Shown piece by piece: positions 8,955 to 16,207 of a stretch of 64,000 bases of DNA (within the stretch, counting starts at the first letter, position 1; each line of letters begins with the position of its first letter). The position numbers were made by a program, and so were the translations under genes. The stretch comes from Methanoregula boonei 6A8 (GTDB lineage: Archaea; Halobacteriota; Methanomicrobia; Methanomicrobiales; Methanospirillaceae), in contig NC_009712.1 in NCBI RefSeq assembly GCF_000017625.1, positions 62,001 to 126,000 on the forward strand. The letters are read 5' to 3'. The notes beneath the pieces are model-generated. The model made no database searches and was not told the DNA's origin. It was given only the letters and a program-made list of their open reading frames with translations.

Positions 8955-9079
8955 TCACTCTCCAATATCATGGGTTCGCCGCAGCAGACCAGTTCTCCGC
9001 CGCCGGCCTCCTTTACGATCACAACATTCCCGCAGATCTCGCATTTGAAGATCTGCCCTTCTGTGGATACGTTTACCAT
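8951..9079 (-). CDS. Desulforedoxin-type small iron protein
   Basis: A 42-residue protein with C-E-I-C-G near residue 13 and V-C-C-G-E-P-M near residue 32. This C-x2-C ... C-C pattern, with G-G-G-E-L before it, matches desulforedoxin and the N-terminal domain of desulfoferrodoxin, which bind one Fe(Cys)4. Length also fits free-standing desulforedoxin (about 37 residues). Its stop overlaps the CMD gene start (ATGA). The likely role is electron transfer, perhaps to a superoxide reductase or flavoprotein. The catalytic Fe(His)4Cys domain of superoxide reductase is not encoded here. Confidence 0.82.
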   Translation of the reverse strand: MVNVSTEGQIFKCEICGNVVIVKEAGGGELVCCGEPMILESE

Positions 9080-9195
9080 TGTCTCTTCCCTTCGCGTTGG
9101 TGTTCTGCTGTGCCGTCACGATCCGGAAAAACCGGCTCTTCCCCGGTTATCCCGAAGCACACCGCCGACAGGATCCCTGCCGGAAAAATGAGCGA

Positions 9196-9435
9196 TTACT
9201 GGAAACTCTTACCGCGTCTGGGCGGATTCTTGGCATCTTCGGGAGTCTTAATATCCGGCCGGATGTGGGTCATCGGGAAACACTGGTACTCCTCGCAGGA
9301 GCAGGCCGGGCACTTGCGGAGATCCTGCTCGCTCTGGTCCAGCGTAAGTTCCTTGCCACAGTCGAGACACACATATTTTCCCGGTCCGACCTTCTGGCCT
9401 GCCGTGTACGTCTTTTGTTCGGTCAGAGATATCAC
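9196..9435 (-). CDS. Rubredoxin-like / zinc-ribbon small protein
   Basis: A 79-residue protein with two C-x2-C knuckles (V-C-L-D-C-G and K-C-P-A-C) separated by about 16 residues, the spacing of rubredoxin-like or zinc-ribbon folds. A proline-rich C-terminal tail follows. The only obvious start is a GTG at 9435; the ribosome binding site is unclear, so the start is tentative. It sits between the desulforedoxin gene and a third flavoprotein, so an iron-binding electron-transfer role is plausible, but zinc binding cannot be excluded. Confidence 0.65.
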   Translation of the reverse strand: MISLTEQKTYTAGQKVGPGKYVCLDCGKELTLDQSEQDLRKCPACSCEEYQCFPMTHIRPDIKTPEDAKNPPRRGKSFQ

Positions 9436-9568
9436 CAGACTTCACTATCATATCAAAGATATATATCAGTTGTGTTCGTACCCACGTCTGCGACATCTCC
9501 CGGCACCGCCCCTTGCGTCCTTTTTACCGGATCCAAAACTATATTGGTTTTTTTCTCCTAATCCGGGT

Positions 9569-10174
9569 ATGGCTCCCACTATCATCGGCCTTTTGGGCAG
9601 TCCTCTCCATGAGGGCAATACGGCGCAGCTTATGGCCCGGGCCGTACAGGGAGCACGGGATGCCGGCTGTACTGTGGAGCTTATCCCGGTAACGAGCCTT
9701 GATTTCCAGGGCTGCCAGGAGATGTTTTTCTGCAGGGATCACGAGACCTGCATTCTCGACGACGATATGCAGCAGGTGTACCCGAAATTCAAAGGAATGG
9801 ATGGCCTGATCCTTGCTACGCCTGTCATGACCATGGGGATCCCCGGGACGCTCAAGGCCTTCATGGACCGGTTCCAGGTCTTTTTTATGGCCAAGTACCA
9901 CCGGCACGAGTCGTTTATTCCCCGGGACCGGAAGCCTGCCCGGGCTGGCATTTTCATCTCTATCTCCGGCATGGATATTCCGGAGGTGTTTGTCGGGGCA
10001 AAACTGACAACACGGGCGTTCTTTGACATCATCGACTGCCGGTACCAGGACGAGCTGCTGGTTAACGGCATGGACGGAATCCTGGATATCACGACCCGGC
10101 CGGATCTCCTGGATGCAGCGTACAGGAAAGGGTTTGCCCTTGGCCAGTCGCTTGCCGCCCCGGCTGGTAAGTGA
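9569..10174 (+). CDS. Flavodoxin-fold NAD(P)H-dependent FMN reductase family protein with altered cysteine motif
   Basis: A 201-residue relative of the two iron-sulfur flavoproteins at 7.1-8.4 kb. It has the FMN loop G-S-P-L-H-E-G-N-T and the P-V-M-T-M-G-I-P-G-T-L-K-A-F-M-D-R segment. The cysteine cluster is changed: only three cysteines remain, spaced CX5CX5C (G-C-Q-E-M-F-F-C-R-D-H-E-T-C). The CX2CX2CX5C motif is gone and a normal 4Fe-4S site is doubtful. The ATG at 9569 begins the fold; the reading frame runs about 150 codons further upstream but that stretch has no family character. Confidence 0.82.
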   Translation: MAPTIIGLLGSPLHEGNTAQLMARAVQGARDAGCTVELIPVTSLDFQGCQEMFFCRDHETCILDDDMQQVYPKFKGMDGLILATPVMTMGIPGTLKAFMDRFQVFFMAKYHRHESFIPRDRKPARAGIFISISGMDIPEVFVGAKLTTRAFFDIIDCRYQDELLVNGMDGILDITTRPDLLDAAYRKGFALGQSLAAPAGK

Positions 10175-10196
10175 CCGGGCGTTTTTCATCTCCCGA

Positions 10197-10859
10197 TCAG
10201 ATTAGTCCTTTCTCTTTAAGGCTGGAAAAACCGGTCCGGGTCACGATAATGTGGTCCAGGAGCTGGATACCCAGAAGGGCCCCTGCCTCCTGGAGCTGCC
10301 GGGTGATTGCAATATCCTGCGGGCTTGCCTCAAGCGATCCTGAGGGGTGGTTGTGCACGCAGACAACCGATGCGGCCCGGTCCGTTATTGCCCCGGCAAA
10401 TACCTCGCGGGGATGGACCAGGCTGTGGTTGAGGATCCCGATCGTGATCACGCGGCTTGTGATCACCTCCCCGGCCCCGGAGAGCGAGATACAGATGAAA
10501 TGCTCCTGCGGCTTATCCCGGTACTGGCCTACCAGAGGCAGGACATCCTCCGGTGTACGGATTTTCACGGCATCGGACGGCCCGTACCGGCGCCGCCCAA
10601 GTTCGAGGCAGGCCATGATCTGTGCCGCCCTGGCCGGCCCTGCTCCATCGATCTCCAGCAGGTCTTCGTACCTGACCTGCCGGGCGGGATCGCTGAGCAG
10701 GAGCACGATATCGCGTGCTATCGCCCGGACATCACGGCCGGGCAGCCCCCTTCCGATAATCGCCTCGATGAGCTCCGCATCGTTGAGCGCCTGCACACCT
10801 TTGTGTGCGATCTTCTCCCGCGGCCGGTCCAGGGCGGGGAGATCTTTCATCTTTTTCAT
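10197..10859 (-). CDS. radC: RadC family protein (JAB/MPN metalloprotease-fold)
   Basis: A 220-residue protein. A helix-hairpin-helix-like N-terminal part (L-L-E-I-D-G-A-G-P-A-R-A-A-Q, about residues 67-80) precedes a C-terminal JAB/MPN domain with the metal motif V-H-N-H-P-S-G ... S-P-Q-D (about residues 168-182). The family was named for a DNA repair phenotype later disputed; its true role is open, though it is often linked to recombination or mobile DNA. It converges on the flavoprotein gene upstream. An ATG three codons in (10850) is an alternative start. Confidence 0.9.
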   Translation of the reverse strand: MKKMKDLPALDRPREKIAHKGVQALNDAELIEAIIGRGLPGRDVRAIARDIVLLLSDPARQVRYEDLLEIDGAGPARAAQIMACLELGRRRYGPSDAVKIRTPEDVLPLVGQYRDKPQEHFICISLSGAGEVITSRVITIGILNHSLVHPREVFAGAITDRAASVVCVHNHPSGSLEASPQDIAITRQLQEAGALLGIQLLDHIIVTRTGFSSLKEKGLI

Positions 10860-11012
10860 GGCCTGCCGCGGATGGGGAGAATCGATCCCCGGGCCGGTAC
10901 CTGTTTGTGCATAGATATGGGTAGTATCCCGGCATCTATAACCTCTTTCTTATGTAATTCATCTTATCCCGAATTCCGGGAAGGCCGGCCTACCCGTGCC
11001 TCATGAAGAATG

Positions 11013-11020
11013 TTTAAGTA
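11013..11020 (+). promoter_or_regulatory. TATA-like element for rubrerythrin
   Basis: TTTAAGTA lies 24 bases before the rubrerythrin ATG at 11044. Since archaeal transcription starts about 25 bp from the TATA box, the message would be nearly leaderless. No ribosome binding site is seen before the ATG, which agrees. Confidence 0.5.
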
Positions 11021-11043
11021 ACTCCCTGACTATACGTTCCCGT

Positions 11044-11547
11044 ATGACAACCGAGAAGAATGCACAGGAAGCGTTTGCCGGAGAATCCCAGGCCAGCCGG
11101 AAATACCTGGCGTTTTCCGAAAAGGCCGCCGCCGAAGGATTCACGACAATTGCCACACTCTACAAAGCGGCATCAGAGGCAGAGACGGTCCATGCAAAGA
11201 AACTCCTCAAGGTGCTCGGTGCCGTAGGCCCGACCGAGAAGAACCTGGAAGGCAGTATTGCCGGGGAGACTCACGAGTACACCGTCATGTACCCCGGCTT
11301 TATCAAGGAGGCCGAGGCCGAGAAGAAGAGTGAGGCGGTACTTGCCTTTACCCATGCTATGAAGGCCGAAGAGATCCACGCCGGCCTGTACAAAAAGGCG
11401 CTTGCCGCCATAAAAGCCGGCCATGACCTGGGCAAGGAAAAAATCTATCTCTGCCCTGTTTGCGGCAACATCGAGATCGGGAAGGCACCGGACAAGTGCC
11501 CGGTCTGCGGGGTTTTCGGGAAGCAGTTCCGCGAAATCACCCTTTAA
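11044..11547 (+). CDS. rbr: Rubrerythrin
   Basis: A 167-residue non-haem iron protein. The N-terminal ferritin-like diiron domain (about residues 1-125) has Glu and E-x-x-H ligands, including E-S-Q-A-S-R-K-Y near the start, E-A-E-T-V-H-A and K-A-E-E-I-H-A. A C-terminal rubredoxin domain has C-P-V-C-G-N-I and C-P-V-C-G-V. Rubrerythrins reduce H2O2 to water with electrons from rubredoxin or NADH-linked donors, protecting strict anaerobes. An in-frame upstream ATG at 10996 is rejected because the extra residues do not fit the family and overlap the promoter. Confidence 0.95.
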   Translation: MTTEKNAQEAFAGESQASRKYLAFSEKAAAEGFTTIATLYKAASEAETVHAKKLLKVLGAVGPTEKNLEGSIAGETHEYTVMYPGFIKEAEAEKKSEAVLAFTHAMKAEEIHAGLYKKALAAIKAGHDLGKEKIYLCPVCGNIEIGKAPDKCPVCGVFGKQFREITL

Positions 11548-11614
11548 TCCCCCCGTGATCTTTTTTACCTGTCCGGGGGCATGGCAGCAGTCCGTGCTCC
11601 CTGAAAAAATAACT

Positions 11615-12907
11615 TTATTCTTTTTTGGTGTGCCGCCGGTGGGCCCAGACGATGACCACCACAAGGGCGATCAGGGTTACCCAGGATGCCGAGTAGAACA
11701 CGATGATGGGATATTCGAGCATCTCCTTTGGCAGCGTGGAGACCGGGCTTTCCGGTGCCGCAGAGCTGGTGAAGGTAAGGATCACGCTTGCCGGGAACCG
11801 TCCCGGGCCACCAAAGTAATGGACAAGTACGGTGGCATTTCCCGATTCGATAACTCCGGCGGCCGGGGCATTGTAGGTAACCGGGAAAGCAACGATGCGG
11901 GAGAGCCGGGTATCCTGGTCTTTGAGCTCAACGTACCATTCGTCCGTATAGACATCGGGGTAGGCATCCGAGGCATCCACCGAAAGTCGTGAACCAGGGG
12001 AAACCGTTACCTGCCAGGTGCCCTGTTCGCTCTGGTTGGTAAACGTCAGCCTCCGTGTCGCTGTCTCCCCGGGAGCAAGGGAAACCGAACCCGAGGTGAG
12101 ATATACCGGTGGGAGAGGTGCAGGCAGGGAAAGGATCCCGGTTCCGGTGGCAGCAGAGCAGGCATACCGGTCATCCATCTCATCGCCGTATGAGAGTGAC
12201 CGGTTGTAGATCCTGACCTCATCGATTGCCCCGTTGAGGTATTCCGGGGCATCCGGGTCGGGCAGGTCATTTGGCCCGGCATTTGCACCGATCAGGATAT
12301 CGTTGCTGTCGGAGTACCGGATTGTACCGGTGGCATTTATCTGGTTCTTGAGAATCCCGTCCAGGTAGATCCGGGCTACCTGACCGTCGTACGATCCCGT
12401 AACCTGGTGCCACTGCCCGGGCGTGATGGCTTCATGCGGGATCACCACCGAGGCACTTCCCCGGACATTGTCAAGCCCGAGCGTCCACCAGAGGTCGTTT
12501 CCCTCATCAAATCCGAGCCGGTATCCCCCGCCGTCCGCATAGGTTGAGACAAGCGTCTGCGGGGACGTATCATTGACATAGAACCACGCCGAGACCGTGA
12601 TAGCCTCCGTGGGATGATTGGCGGGGGTATACGGTACGGAGACATAACTGCCATTGCCGGAAAGCACAAGCGCCCGTACACAGCCGCTGTTATCAATCCG
12701 GTATGCATTGCCATGAATGGTCCCGGTATTCCCGTGGCCGGACGCATCGAGTGCAAGAGCGCCGCTGCCCTCGTTGAACGTAAGGTACACCACCGGCCCG
12801 GCCGCCGTATCCAAAGCAGCCGCGGCACCGGCAGTGCAGAGAAGCAGGACCAGGATACCACACCAGAAGATTCCCCAAAAACAGGTGCGACGGGTAACGG
12901 CGGGCAT
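11615..12907 (-). CDS. Secreted LamG-domain surface protein with C-terminal membrane anchor
   Basis: A 430-residue protein. A signal peptide covers about residues 8-30. A LamG/concanavalin A-like jelly-roll domain follows (about 35-240; motifs L-D-A-S-G-H-G-N-T-G-T, V-S-A-W-F-Y-V, G-Q-W-H-Q-V-T-G-S-Y-D-G, G-A-I-D-E-V-R-I-Y). Next comes a beta-rich stretch (about 250-385). One transmembrane helix near the C-terminus ends in R-R-H-T-K-K-E. Such proteins bind carbohydrate or other surface ligands. The ATG at 12907 is preferred over 12928 because an AAGGT-type ribosome binding site precedes it. No fused enzyme domain is seen, so an adhesion role is inferred. Confidence 0.82.
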   Translation of the reverse strand: MPAVTRRTCFWGIFWCGILVLLLCTAGAAAALDTAAGPVVYLTFNEGSGALALDASGHGNTGTIHGNAYRIDNSGCVRALVLSGNGSYVSVPYTPANHPTEAITVSAWFYVNDTSPQTLVSTYADGGGYRLGFDEGNDLWWTLGLDNVRGSASVVIPHEAITPGQWHQVTGSYDGQVARIYLDGILKNQINATGTIRYSDSNDILIGANAGPNDLPDPDAPEYLNGAIDEVRIYNRSLSYGDEMDDRYACSAATGTGILSLPAPLPPVYLTSGSVSLAPGETATRRLTFTNQSEQGTWQVTVSPGSRLSVDASDAYPDVYTDEWYVELKDQDTRLSRIVAFPVTYNAPAAGVIESGNATVLVHYFGGPGRFPASVILTFTSSAAPESPVSTLPKEMLEYPIIVFYSASWVTLIALVVVIVWAHRRHTKKE

Positions 12908-12993
12908 GAGTGTACCTTCTTGTATCATGGGGTAGTGGGGTGTGCGATAAAAAGAAATTTGCGCTTTAGAGCCTATATTCCTCCTCCATAATC

Positions 12994-13000
12994 TTTATAT
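12994..13000 (+). promoter_or_regulatory. TATA box for the glutaredoxin-thioredoxin reductase gene
   Basis: TTTATAT lies about 22-25 bases before the tandem ATG codons at 13022 and 13025. This spacing predicts a transcription start at or next to the start codon, so the message is probably leaderless. Confidence 0.55.
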
Positions 13001-13021
13001 CGGCGGCAAACCTTTTCGCAC

Positions 13022-14176
13022 ATGATGAGCACGGTCACCGTTTATTCCACGAAAAATTGCCCGTACTGCCGGATGGCCAAGGCATTCCTGGAGAAGTACG
13101 GCGTTCCCTACACAGCCATTGATGTCGGCGCCGATACCGCTGCGGCTCATAAGATGATCGCGCTTTCAGGCCAGCGCGGCGTACCGGTAATTACCGTTGA
13201 TGACGAGGTGATTGTCGGCTTTGACTCCCAGAGGCTCAACGAGCTTTTCGGGACCCATGCAGCGGGAGAGACCTACGATGTCATCATCGTTGGTGCCGGC
13301 CCGGGAGGACTTACTGCCGCGGTCTACTGCGCCCGCAAACTCTTAAAAACGCTCGTTGTTTCCGAGAGTATTGGCGGGCAGGCGCTGGAATCGTGGGCCA
13401 TTGAGAATTACATGGGCTACCGGATGATCACCGGTGAAGACTTGATGAAGAAGTTCGAGGAGCAGGTCCGGACCCTTGACGTGCGCCTGGAGCTCGACCG
13501 GGTAAACGGCGTTACAATGGAGGAGAACCTGTTTGTGGTAACAACCGTTTCCGGCCTTTCCGTGAAGGCAAAGAGCCTGATCCTCACCCCGGGAAAACAG
13601 CCCCGGAAACTAGGGGTTGAAAACGAGGAGAAGTACCTCGGGCGCGGTTTGTCCATCTGCTCGACCTGCGATGGCCCGCTTTTTAAGGATAAGAAGATCG
13701 CTGTTGTGGGCGGCGGAAACTCGGCGCTCCAGACCGCCGTTGAGATGAGCAGCATCGCCTCCTCCGTGAGCCTGCTTGTCCGGAGCACAATCAAGGCGGA
13801 TCCGGTGTACGCAAAAAAGCTTGAAGGGCTAAAGAACATTACCGTGCACCTCCACACGCAGATCACCGCGCTTGCCGGCGATCCGTTCCTCCAGCATATC
13901 ACGATTGCAACCGAGGGCCAGGGGGAACAGCGCATTGATGTTGATGGCGTCTTTATCGAGGTTGGCTGGACGCCGAATACGGAGATCTTTGATGGCCTGG
14001 TGGAGCTCAACGGGAAAAAGGAGATCGTGGTGGATGTGGACGGCCACACGAGCCGGCCCGGGGTATTTGCGGCAGGCGATGTGACATCGGTAAAGAGCAA
14101 GCAGATCATTATAGCTGCCGGTGAAGGGGCAAAGGCCGCGCTCGAAGCGTACGATTACCTGATGAGCCTGGCCTGA
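13022..14176 (+). CDS. trxB: Glutaredoxin-thioredoxin reductase fusion flavoprotein
   Basis: A 384-residue fusion. Residues 1-80 are a glutaredoxin-like domain (C-P-Y-C at about 14-17, cis-Pro in G-V-P-V-I-T-V). Residues 85-384 are a thioredoxin reductase (FAD motif G-A-G-P-G-G-L-T-A-A, redox pair S-I-C-S-T-C-D-G, second nucleotide motif V-V-G-G-G-N-S-A-L-Q, and G-V-F-A-A-G-D-V-T). The fused redoxin could be the reductase's own electron acceptor. In methanogens such reductases may use F420H2 or ferredoxin-linked donors rather than NADPH; the sequence alone does not settle this. A start at the second ATG (13025) is equally possible. Confidence 0.92.
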   Translation: MMSTVTVYSTKNCPYCRMAKAFLEKYGVPYTAIDVGADTAAAHKMIALSGQRGVPVITVDDEVIVGFDSQRLNELFGTHAAGETYDVIIVGAGPGGLTAAVYCARKLLKTLVVSESIGGQALESWAIENYMGYRMITGEDLMKKFEEQVRTLDVRLELDRVNGVTMEENLFVVTTVSGLSVKAKSLILTPGKQPRKLGVENEEKYLGRGLSICSTCDGPLFKDKKIAVVGGGNSALQTAVEMSSIASSVSLLVRSTIKADPVYAKKLEGLKNITVHLHTQITALAGDPFLQHITIATEGQGEQRIDVDGVFIEVGWTPNTEIFDGLVELNGKKEIVVDVDGHTSRPGVFAAGDVTSVKSKQIIIAAGEGAKAALEAYDYLMSLA

Positions 14177-14179
14177 ATC

Positions 14180-14188
14180 TTTTTTTTT
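14180..14188 (+). terminator. T-run terminator after the thioredoxin reductase gene
   Basis: Nine T residues lie a few bases after the thioredoxin reductase stop codon, at the start of a long non-coding stretch. Confidence 0.5.
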
Positions 14189-14737
14189 ACCAGTGCCCGT
14201 GTGCGGGCAGGACTTCCGGCTGCCGGTGGTTCTAAAAAAAATTCTTTTGGGAATACCAATTTCCGCAAAAAAAAATCGATCACCCCCGCGTTGCGCTCCG
14301 CCGAAAAAATTGGCCGGACCGATCGATTCCGGAATTGATCGGGGCGACCGTTCGTGCAGCAGAATCAAGGGTAGCCCCCTCCCCCCCCAAGCCACCATCG
14401 ATCACCCCACAACAAACCGGTTTCTTCGACGTAAAATTGAAAAACGCTCATAGCGGCCTCTGGAAGGCCGATCTCCCATTTAGTTGACCTGCAGGACATC
14501 TCCAAAGACCATGCCAAAAAAAGGCCGCTATTTTGCAGGTCGAAATTGTCTTTAAATTGAGGCTTTTTTAAAAATACGCAATTAAATCAGGATTTTCTAT
14601 GCGCGTGGACACCAGTTCCTGTGGAAATGTGATCCGGGATCCTGAAACAGGAAATCGGGGGCCATATTGGGCCCGGATTTGGATGGAAAAAAGCAGGGTG
14701 GTGGGGTGGTACAGACCACGGTTACTGGATACCCCCG
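14189..14737. repeat. Non-coding repeat locus A (shares blocks with 30.76-31.65 kb)
   Basis: No convincing gene lies in this roughly 550-bp gap. It contains A-runs and T-runs, palindromic GGACCGATCGAT-type units (14314-14345), and a block ending GTAGCCCCCTCCCCCCCC (about 14371-14388). Further on are a GGCCGCTATT block (about 14523) and an AAATACGC...TTTTCTATGCG block (about 14572-14602). Near-identical pieces occur in the same order in the larger non-coding region around 30.8-31.65 kb, so this is a dispersed, probably degenerate non-coding element. No terminal repeats, target duplication or transposase were found. Confidence 0.65.
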
Positions 14738-16207
14738 TTATTCGTTCTTCTTTCCTGCCAGCCGGTCCTTCTCCCGGTAACCTTCCAGCAGCACAGTCAT
14801 GATGTTTTTCACCGGTTTATCAGAATGGCTCGCGATATGGAACTCGCAGAACGGGCAGGAAGTGATAACGATCTCTGCCCCGGTCTTTCTGATCTCTTCC
14901 CGCCGTTTTTCCCCGAGGGCCGCCGCCTCATCGGGCAGACCGGATTTCACGCCGCCGCCCGATCCGCAGCAGATAGCCGGCATTTCGATTAAATCAACTG
15001 CCTGCCGGATCAGCTGGCGCGGCTCGTCTTTCACGCCCTGTCCCCGCATCAGGTGGCAGGGATCGTGGTAGGTTGCCCGGATCGGGAGCCGTGCGGGAGG
15101 CTCGATCCCGTACTGGACCAGCACCTCGTTGATGTCCATGACCTTAAACGGCGTTACGTAATCATGCTTCAGGGTCGACCCACAGCCGGCACACATAGTC
15201 ATCACGGTGACAATACCCCGGGATTGGAACGTGTCGATGTTGCGTTTCCTGAGGGTATCGACATAGGAGAGCTGGCCGGTCCGGATCAGCGGCGAACCGC
15301 AGCAGATCTGCTCTTTGGGGATGATCACTCTGATGCCGTTTCTTTTCAGCACTTCCAGCGCATCAAGGGCAGACTGCTGCTGGCGCAGGTTGTACATGCA
15401 GCCGACAAAGAATCCGATCGTGCCCTTTACCGGGCCATAGGGCTCGATGACTTCACTCACTTTTTCCAGGAGCGACTCTGAAGTTTGTGGAACGCTGCGC
15501 CCGGTCTTCTCGATGAGCGCTGCGACCTCCTGGTGCCGGGGGAGGGTGAGCCCCTGCCGGTTGGCAAGCGCCCGGAGCTTCTCGATTGCCTTTGCCGGTA
15601 TCTTGATCTTCTTGGGGCAGGCAAGGTAGCAGGCCTGGCAGCTCGTGCAGGTAAACAGCCCGTCGCGGACTGCATCCGGCACGCGGGTGCCGGTGTCCCG
15701 GGGGTCAAGGGCAAGGCGCATCTCCTGGCGCATGGCCGTGGGCCCGAGAAATTCTGTCACGGTCATGGCCGGGCAGACCGAGACGCACGCGAGGCATTCG
15801 ATGCAGTCCCGGAGAGGTTTTATCTCATCGATCTGCGCCTTTGTGGGCAGCCGGGCGTCCGCCTCTCCGGAGGGGACAAGGGATGCAATGGCGGCAATTT
15901 TGGGGAGAAGATCGACCACGAGATCCTTTTTGACCGGCAGGTTTAAGGGAGCGATCGTGATGCCGTCGGTTGCTTCCTTCATGCACGCGAGCACTGGCTC
16001 ACCGTTCACCCGCACTGCACAGCTCCCGCACTGCCCCGAGCCGCAGCAGTACCGGTAGGAGAGCGTCGGGTCGATTTCGTCGTGGATCGCGTGCAGGACA
16101 TGCAGGACCCGGGCCCCTTCGCTGACGTTTACCGCATAGGTTTCCGCGTGGGGTGCCGGATCTTTTTTTGGGTCAAAGCGCAGGATCGTGACGCGAAGTT
16201 CCCTCAT
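14738..16207 (-). CDS. tfrB: Thiol:fumarate reductase subunit B
   Basis: TfrB passes electrons between the thiols CoM-SH and CoB-SH and the TfrA flavin, giving CoM-S-S-CoB heterodisulfide and succinate, in the cytosol of methanogens. The 489-residue product has a plant-type 2Fe-2S segment (Y-C-C-G-S-G-Q-C-G-S-C, about residues 53-63). Two 4Fe-4S clusters follow (C-I-E-C-L-A-C-V-S-V-C-P and C-T-S-C-Q-A-C-Y-L-A-C-P). Two CCG domains like those of HdrB lie in the C-terminal half (P-x-C-C-G-S and C-C-G-S-G-G-G). The ATG at 16207 is used because it overlaps the tfrA stop by 4 bp and the upstream extension lacks family character. Confidence 0.93.
   Translation of the reverse strand: MRELRVTILRFDPKKDPAPHAETYAVNVSEGARVLHVLHAIHDEIDPTLSYRYCCGSGQCGSCAVRVNGEPVLACMKEATDGITIAPLNLPVKKDLVVDLLPKIAAIASLVPSGEADARLPTKAQIDEIKPLRDCIECLACVSVCPAMTVTEFLGPTAMRQEMRLALDPRDTGTRVPDAVRDGLFTCTSCQACYLACPKKIKIPAKAIEKLRALANRQGLTLPRHQEVAALIEKTGRSVPQTSESLLEKVSEVIEPYGPVKGTIGFFVGCMYNLRQQQSALDALEVLKRNGIRVIIPKEQICCGSPLIRTGQLSYVDTLRKRNIDTFQSRGIVTVMTMCAGCGSTLKHDYVTPFKVMDINEVLVQYGIEPPARLPIRATYHDPCHLMRGQGVKDEPRQLIRQAVDLIEMPAICCGSGGGVKSGLPDEAAALGEKRREEIRKTGAEIVITSCPFCEFHIASHSDKPVKNIMTVLLEGYREKDRLAGKKNE

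Noticed and set aside
9110-9568. Long N-terminal extension of the flavoprotein at 9.57 kb
   Set aside because: The extra codons run antisense to the rubredoxin-like gene; the flavodoxin fold starts at the ATG at 9569.
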